This document shows, in pieces, positions 58,270 through 64,000 of a stretch of DNA of 64,000 bases; within the stretch, counting starts at the first letter, position 1, and the number at the start of each line of letters is the position of its first letter. The notes beneath the pieces are model-generated. The model was not told the origin of the DNA and did no database searches. It saw only the letters and a list, made by a program, of their open reading frames with translations. This DNA comes from Crossaster papposus (lineage: Eukaryota > Echinodermata > Asteroidea > Velatida > Solasteridae): NCBI GenBank assembly GCA_037893245.1, contig JBAIAA010000013.1:744001-808000 (forward strand). Reading direction: 5' to 3'. The position numbers and the translations under genes were made by a program.

Positions 58270-58999
58270 ACAAGTTTTTGGTATGACATGAGGTACTCGA
58301 CTCGGAGTGACAAAGTAGACACTTTCTTGGTCAGTACCCGAGAGTTTGGTTGACCACAACCTCGGTCTGCTCAGGATAATTATTTCCTTGAAAGTGATTT
58401 CATTTTCATTACAAATAGTTACGCAGAGTGGTGCAGTGGGAAGCGTGATGGGCCCATAACCCAGAGGCCCGAGGACCGAAACCTCGCTCTGCTAAAGAGG
58501 TATTTTTGCTTCACTGTTATTCAAATTTAATAATTATTTTAGAATGTTTTTAGAATGTCTGCTTTTATTTTGTTTGTTGTTTTTCTAAATTTACATGAGG
58601 CATGGTGGCGCAGTGGAAGCTTACTGGGCCTATAACCCAGAGTGCCGAGAATCAAAACCTCGTTCTGCTGCTAATAAGTTGTTGGTATGACTTGAAGTAC
58701 TCGACTCAGAGTGACAAAGTAGACCCTTTCTTGGTCAGTAACCGAGAGTTCGGATGATCACAACCTCGATCTGCTCAGGATAATTTTGTATTTGATAGGG
58801 ATTTCATTTTCATTAAAAATAGTTACGCAGAGTAGTGCAGCGGGAGCGTGATGGGCCCATAGCCCAGAGGTCCGAGGACCAAAACCTCGCTTTGCTAACT
58901 AGGTATTTTTGCTTCACTGCTATTCACATGTAATAAATATTGTAGAACGTTTTTAGAATGTCTGCTTTCATTTTGTTTGCATTTTCTAAATTTACATGA

Positions 59000-59071
59000 G
59001 GCATAGTGGCGCAGTTGAAGCGTGCTGGGCCCATAACCCAAAGGTCCGAGGATCGAAACCTCGCTCTGCTA
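59000..59071 (+). tRNA. A-type tRNA-iMet-like, unit 65
   Basis: CCCAA stem strand. B 59224-59289 (66 nt, 7-bp loss across the anticodon), C 59394-59465, D 59621-59692. Confidence 0.65.
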
Positions 59072-59794
59072 ACAAGTTTTTGGTATGACATGAGGTACTC
59101 GACTCGGAGTGACAAAGTAGACACTTTCTTGGTCAGTACCCGAGAGTTTGGTTGACCACAACCTCGGTCTGCTCAGGATAATTATTTCCTTGAAAGTGAT
59201 TTCATTTTCATTACAAATAGTTACGCAGAGTGGTGCAGTGGGAAGCGTGATGGGCCCAGAGGCCCGAGGACCGAAACCTCGCTCTGCTAAAGAGGTATTT
59301 TTGCTTCACTGTTATTCAAATTTAATAATTATTTTAGAATGTTTTTAGAATGTCTGCTTTTATTTTGTTTGTTGTTTTTCTAAATTTACATGAGGCATGG
59401 TGGCGCAGTGGAAGCTTGCTGGGCCTATAACCCAGAGTGCCGAGGATCAAAACCTCGTTCTGCTGCTAATAAGTTTTTGGTATGACTTGAAGTACTCGAC
59501 TCATAGTGACAAAGTAGACCCTTTCTTGGTCAGTAACCGAGAGTTCGGATGATCACAACCTCGGTCTGCTCAGGATAATTTTGTATTTGATAGGGATTTC
59601 ATTTTCATTAAAAATAGTTACGCAGAGTAGTGCAGCGGGAGCGTGATGGGCCCATAGCCCAGATGTCCGAGGACCAAAACCTCGCTTTGCTAACTAGGTA
59701 TTTTTGCTTCACTGCTATTCACATTTAATAAATATTGTAGAATGTTTTTAGAATGTCTGCTTTCATTTTGTTTGCATTTTCTAAATTTACATGA

Positions 59795-59866
59795 GGCATA
59801 GTGGCGCAGTTGAAGCGTGCTGGGCCCATAACCCAGAGGTCCGAGGATCGAAACCTCGCTCTGCTA
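59795..59866 (+). tRNA. A-type tRNA-iMet-like, unit 66
   Basis: Consensus. B 60019-60091, C 60196-60267 (terminator lost), D 60423-60494. Confidence 0.75.
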
Positions 59867-60596
59867 ACAAGTTTTTGGTATGACATGAGGTACTCGACTC
59901 GGAGTGACAAAGTAGACACTTTCTTGGTCAGTACCCGAGAGTTTGGTTGACCACAACCTCGGTCTGCTCAGGATAATTATTTCCTTGAAAGTGATTTCAT
60001 TTTCATTACAAATAGTTACGCAGAGTGGTGCAGTGGGAAGCGTGATGGGCCCATAACCCAGAGGCCCGAGGACCGAAACCTCGCTCTGCTAAAGAGGTAT
60101 TTTTGCTTCACTGTTATTCAAATTTAATAATTATTTTAGAATGTTTTTAGAATGTCTGCTTTTATTTTGTTTGTTGTTTTTCTAAATTTACATGAGGCAT
60201 GGTGGCGCAGTGGAAGCTTGCTGGGCCTATAACCCAGAGTGCCGAGGATCAAAACCTCGTTCTGCTGCTAATAAGTTGTTGGTATGACTTGAAGTACTCG
60301 ACTCAGAGTGACAAAGTAGACCCTTTCTTGGTCAGTAACCGAGAGTTCGGATGATCACAACCTCGGTCTGCTCAGGATAATTTTGTATTTGATAGGGATT
60401 TCATTTTCATTAAAAATAGTTACGCAGAGTAGTGCAGCGGGAGCGTGATGGGCCCATAGCCCAGAGGTCCGAGGACCAAAACCTCGCTTTGCTAACTAGG
60501 TATTTGTGCTTCACTGCTATTCACATTTAATAAATATTGTAGAATGTTTTTAGAATGTCTGCTTTCATTTTGTTTGCATTTTCTAAATTTACATGA

Positions 60597-60668
60597 GGCA
60601 TAGTGGCGCAGTTGAAGCGTGCTGGGCCCATAACCCAGAGGTCCGAGGATCGAAACCTCGCTCTGCTA
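60597..60668 (+). tRNA. A-type tRNA-iMet-like, unit 67
   Basis: Consensus. B 60821-60893, C 60998-61069, D 61225-61296. Confidence 0.75.
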
Positions 60669-61398
60669 ACAAGTTTTTGGTATGACATGAGGTACTCGAC
60701 TCGGAGTGACAAAGTAGACACTTTCTTGGTCAGTACCCGAGAGCTTGGTTGACCACAACCTCGGTCTGCTCAGGATAATTATTTCCTTGAAAGTGATTTC
60801 ATTTCCATTACAAATAGTTACGCAGAGTGGTGCAGTGGGAAGCGTGATGGGCCCATAACCCAGAGGCCCGAGGACCGAAACCTCGCTCTGCTAAAGAGGT
60901 ATTTTTGCTTCACTGTTATTCAAATTTAATAATTATTTTAGAATGTTTTTAGAATGTCTGCTTTTATTTTGTTTGTTGTTTTTTTAAATTTACATGAGGC
61001 ATGGTGGCGCAGTGGAAGCTTGCTGGGCCTATAACCCAGAGTGCCGAGGATCAAAACCTCGTTCTGCTGCTAATAAGTTTTTGGTATGACTTGAAGTACT
61101 CGACTCAGAGTGACAAAGTAGACCCTTTCTTGGTCAGTAACCGAGAGTTCGAATGATCACAACCTCGGTCTGCTCAGGATAATTTTGTATTTGATAGGGA
61201 TTTCATTTTTATTAAAAATAGTTACGCAGAGTAGTGCAGTGGGAGCGTGATGGGCCCATAGCCCAGAGGTCCGAGGACCAAAACCTCGCTTTGCTAACTA
61301 GGTATTTTTGCTTCACTGCTATTCACATTTAATAAATATTGTAGAATGTTTTTAGAATGTCTGCTTTCATTTTGTTTGCATTTTCTAAATTTACATGA

Positions 61399-61470
61399 GG
61401 CATAGTGGCGCAGTTGAAGCGTGCTGGGCCCATAACCCAGAGGTCCGAGGATCGAAACCTCACTCTGCTA
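61399..61470 (+). tRNA. A-type tRNA-iMet-like, unit 68
   Basis: T stem strand CCTCA, as in unit 14. B 61623-61695, C 61800-61871, D 62027-62098. Confidence 0.65.
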
Positions 61471-62200
61471 ACAAGTTTTTGGTATGACATGAGGTACTCG
61501 ACTCGGAGTGACAAAGTAGACACTTTCTTGGTCAGTACCTGAGAGTTTGGTTGACCACAACCTAGGTCTGCTCAGGATAATTATTTCCTTGAAAGTGATT
61601 TCATTTTCATTACAAATAGTTACGCAGAGTGGTGCAGTGGGAAGCGTGATGGGCCCATAACCCAGAGGCCCGAGGACCGAAACCTCGCTCTGCTAAGGAG
61701 GTATTTTTGCTTCACTGTTATTCAAATTTAATAATTATTTTAGAATGTTTTTAGAATGTCTGCTTTTATTTTGTTTGTTGTTTTTCTAAATTTACATGAG
61801 GCATGGTGGCGCAGTGGAAGCTTGCTGGGCCTATAACCCAGAGTGCCGAGGATCAAAACCTCGTTCTGCTGCTAATAAGTTTTTGGTATGACTTGAAGTA
61901 CTCGACTCAGAGTGACAAAGTAGACCCTTTCTTGGTCAGTAACCGAGAGTTCGGATGATCACAACCTCGGTCTGCTCAGGATAATTTTGTATTTGATAGG
62001 GATTTCATTTTCATTAAAAATAGTTACGCAGAGTAGTGCAGCGGGAGCGTGATGGGCCCATAGCCCAGAGGTCCGAGGACCAAAACCTCGCTTTGCTAAC
62101 TAGGTATTTTTGCTTCACTGCTATTCACATTTAATAAATATTGTAGAATGTTTTTAGAATGTCTGCTTTCATTTTGTTTGCATTTTCTAAATTTACATGA

Positions 62201-62272
62201 GGCATAGTGGCGCAGTTGAAGCGTGCTGGGCCCATAACCCAGAGGTCCGAGGATCGAAACCTCGCTCTGCTA
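62201..62272 (+). tRNA. A-type tRNA-iMet-like, unit 69
   Basis: Consensus. B 62425-62497 (CTCTGCA end), extra B 62650-62722, C 62826-62897 (A-like GGCATAG acceptor), D 63053-63124. Confidence 0.75.
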
Positions 62273-63227
62273 ACAAGTTTTTGGTATGACATGAGGTACT
62301 CGACTCGGAGTGACAAAGTAGACACTTTCTCGGTCAGTACCCGAGAGTTTGGTTGACCACAACCTCGGTCTGCTCAGGATAATTATTTCCTTGAAAGTGA
62401 TTTTATTTTCATTACAAATAGTTACGCAGAGTGGTGCAGTGGGAAGCGTGATGGGCCCATAACCCAGAGGCCCGAGGACCGAAACCTCGCTCTGCAAACA
62501 AGTTTTTGGTATGACATGAGGTACTCGACTCGGAGTGACAAAGTAGACACTTTCTTGGTCAGTACCCGAGAGTTTGGTTGACCACAACCTCGGTCTGCTC
62601 AGGATAATTATTTCCTTGAAAGTGATTTCATTTTCATTACAAAAAGTTACGCAGAGTGGTGCAGTGGGAAGCGTGATGGGCCCATTACCCAGAGGCCCGA
62701 GGACCGAAACCTCGCTCTGCTAAAAGGTATTTTTGCTTCACTGTTATTCAAATTTAATAATTATTTTAGAATGTTTTTAGAATGTCTGCTTTTATTTTGT
62801 TTGTTGTTTTTCTAAATTTACATGAGGCATAGTGGCGCAGTGGAAGCTTGCTGGGCCTATAACCCAGAGTGCCGAGGATCAAAACCTCGTTCTGCTGCTA
62901 ATAAGTTTTTGGTATGACTTGAAGTACTCGACTCAGAGTGACAAAGTAGACCCTTTCTTGGTCAGTAACCGAGAGTTTGGATGATCACAACCTCGGTCTG
63001 CTCAGGATAATTTTGTATTTGATAGGGATTTCATTTTCATTAAAAATAGTTACGCAGAGTAGTGCAGCGGGAGCGTGATGGGCCCATAGCCCAGAGGTCC
63101 GAGGACCAAAACCTCGCTTTGCTAAGTAGGTATTTTTGCTTCACTGCTATTCACATTTAATAAATATTGTAGAATGTTTTTAGAATGTCTGCTTTTTATT
63201 TTGTTTGCATTTTCTAAATTTACATGA

Positions 63228-63299
63228 GGCATAGTGGCGCAGTTGAAGCGTGCTGGGCCCATAACCCAGAGGTCCGAGGATCGAAACCTCGCTCTGCTA
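63228..63299 (+). tRNA. A-type tRNA-iMet-like, unit 70 (last)
   Basis: Consensus. B 63452-63524 is the last tRNA-like copy; the array stops about 30 bp after it. Confidence 0.75.
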
Positions 63300-63556
63300 A
63301 CAAGTTTTTGGTATGACATGAGGTACTCGACTCGGAGTGACAAAGTAGACACTTTCTTGGTCAGTACCTGAGAGTTTGGTTGACCACAACCTCGGTCTGC
63401 TCAGGATAATTATTTCCTTGAAAGTGATTTCATTTTCATTACAAATAGTTACGCAGAGTGGTGCAATGGGAAGCGTGATGGGCCCATAACCCAGAGGCCC
63501 GAGGACCGAAACCTCGCTCTGCTAAAGAGGTATTTTTGCTTCACTGTTATTCAAAT

Positions 63557-63579
63557 TTATTATTATTATTATTATTATT
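63557..63579. repeat. (TTA)n microsatellite at the array edge
   Basis: Between seven and eight TTA triplets directly follow the satellite spacer and mark the right limit of the array. Confidence 0.9.
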
Positions 63580-64000
63580 CGAAACGTTTATTTCCAAACT
63601 TTTCACAAGCAAGTTAGGTTAGATTTTTTAAATAAACAAAAAGAAATATGCGTAACTATTAATATTAAGAGCACAAAATCTGAAACAATAAACTAGAGAT
63701 TATTGAAGGGAGTGAACAGTTTGGGGCTGTTCAAATAAACCGAGGCTTGTAGAGAACAGCCTGACACAGACAATCATAAGACAGGCAATATACAAACGAT
63801 AGGAATTAACACGAACGAACGGACAAAGAACAAAAAAGACAAAACAAAACAAAACAATGGATGAGACAGTGGAGACTGAGACAGGGAGACAATTCCAATA
63901 AAGATAACAAGTTAGATATAGATTTCACATTGACACCATGCAGCAGAGCAGAGTAGAGCTAAGGAGGGAAGCTACGTTACATATTGTGACAGGAGCGCCT
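63580..64000 (-). mobile_element. Possible 3' tail of a non-LTR retrotransposon, minus strand
   Basis: Read in reverse, this region ends in AAATAAACGTTTCG followed by a (TAA)n run, the kind of 3' terminus seen in CR1/L2-like LINEs. No long reading frame, tRNA or satellite sequence is present; an AAAAC run is at 63840-63856. It could equally be ordinary flanking DNA beside a microsatellite. Confidence 0.3.

Larger units (their letters stand above)
39542..63556 (+). repeat. tRNA-iMet satellite array, segment 4 (units 40-70), to the array end
   Basis: This is the longest uninterrupted segment and the most rearranged. It has C/D hybrids at 40240, 42065, 45046, 45621 and 57626, A copies joined directly to relic 2 at 45795 and 57800, an A/B hybrid at 53409, and a D-to-B switch at 55620. 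It stops abruptly in the spacer after the B-type copy of unit 70, at a (TTA)n run. Confidence 0.97.

Noticed and set aside
1-63556. CRISPR array
   Set aside because: The repeat is 802 bp with homologous, not unique, spacers, and the short repeated parts are tRNA bodies.

Overview
The window is almost entirely one tandem array built from initiator tRNA-Met-like genes. It is eukaryotic and most likely metazoan DNA. The tRNA bodies carry the eukaryotic initiator hallmarks: GGG/CCC at the base of the anticodon stem, C33, anticodon CAT, and an ATCGAAA T-loop in place of TTC. Each is followed by an RNA polymerase III T-run. I see no convincing protein gene. I cannot name the species; an aquatic invertebrate is a guess from the look of the inserted elements. 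LAYOUT. Array segments lie at 1-13326, 14967-15030, 18294-32476, 34183-37835 and 39542-63556. The left end of the array is outside the window; the right end is at about 63556. The repeat is a higher-order dimer of 802 bp made of two diverged 401-bp monomers. Monomer 1 holds an A-type tRNA, a decayed 72-nt tRNA relic and a B-type tRNA. Monomer 2 holds a C-type tRNA, a second relic and a D-type tRNA. Typical offsets from the A start are: relic 1 +103, B +224, C +401, relic 2 +507, D +628, next A +802. By hand I count 70 A-type, 78 B-type, 60 C-type, 61 D-type and 7 C/D hybrid copies, about 275 tRNA-like genes in some 55 kb of array, plus roughly 130 relics. A-type copies are best preserved (46 of 70 match the consensus exactly). 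C-type copies have their anticodon changed to TAT. INSERTIONS. Five copies of a 1.62-1.71 kb non-coding element interrupt the array: three forward (13327-14966, 15031-16651, 16652-18293) and two inverted (32477-34182, 37836-39541). They have exact ends, no target-site duplication, a 72-nt hairpin near one end and an asymmetric terminal inverted repeat, and two are fused head to tail. This fits a rolling-circle (Helitron2/Helentron-like) non-autonomous element. The inverted pair belongs to a 5,359-bp tandem duplication covering about 30.6-41.4 kb. ARRAY EVOLUTION. Register breaks (399, 575 and 398 bp spacings, extra B copies) nearly all fall inside tRNA-homologous segments, so tRNA paralogues in the repeat appear to be recombining. 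Larger duplications (about 1.6, 5.36, 8.0-8.2 and 12.0 kb) are layered on the dimer. RIGHT FLANK. After 63556 comes a (TTA)n run and about 420 bp of unrelated sequence resembling, in reverse, the 3' tail of a non-LTR retrotransposon. In the tRNA list, one entry per A-type copy also gives coordinates of the B, C and D copies in its unit.
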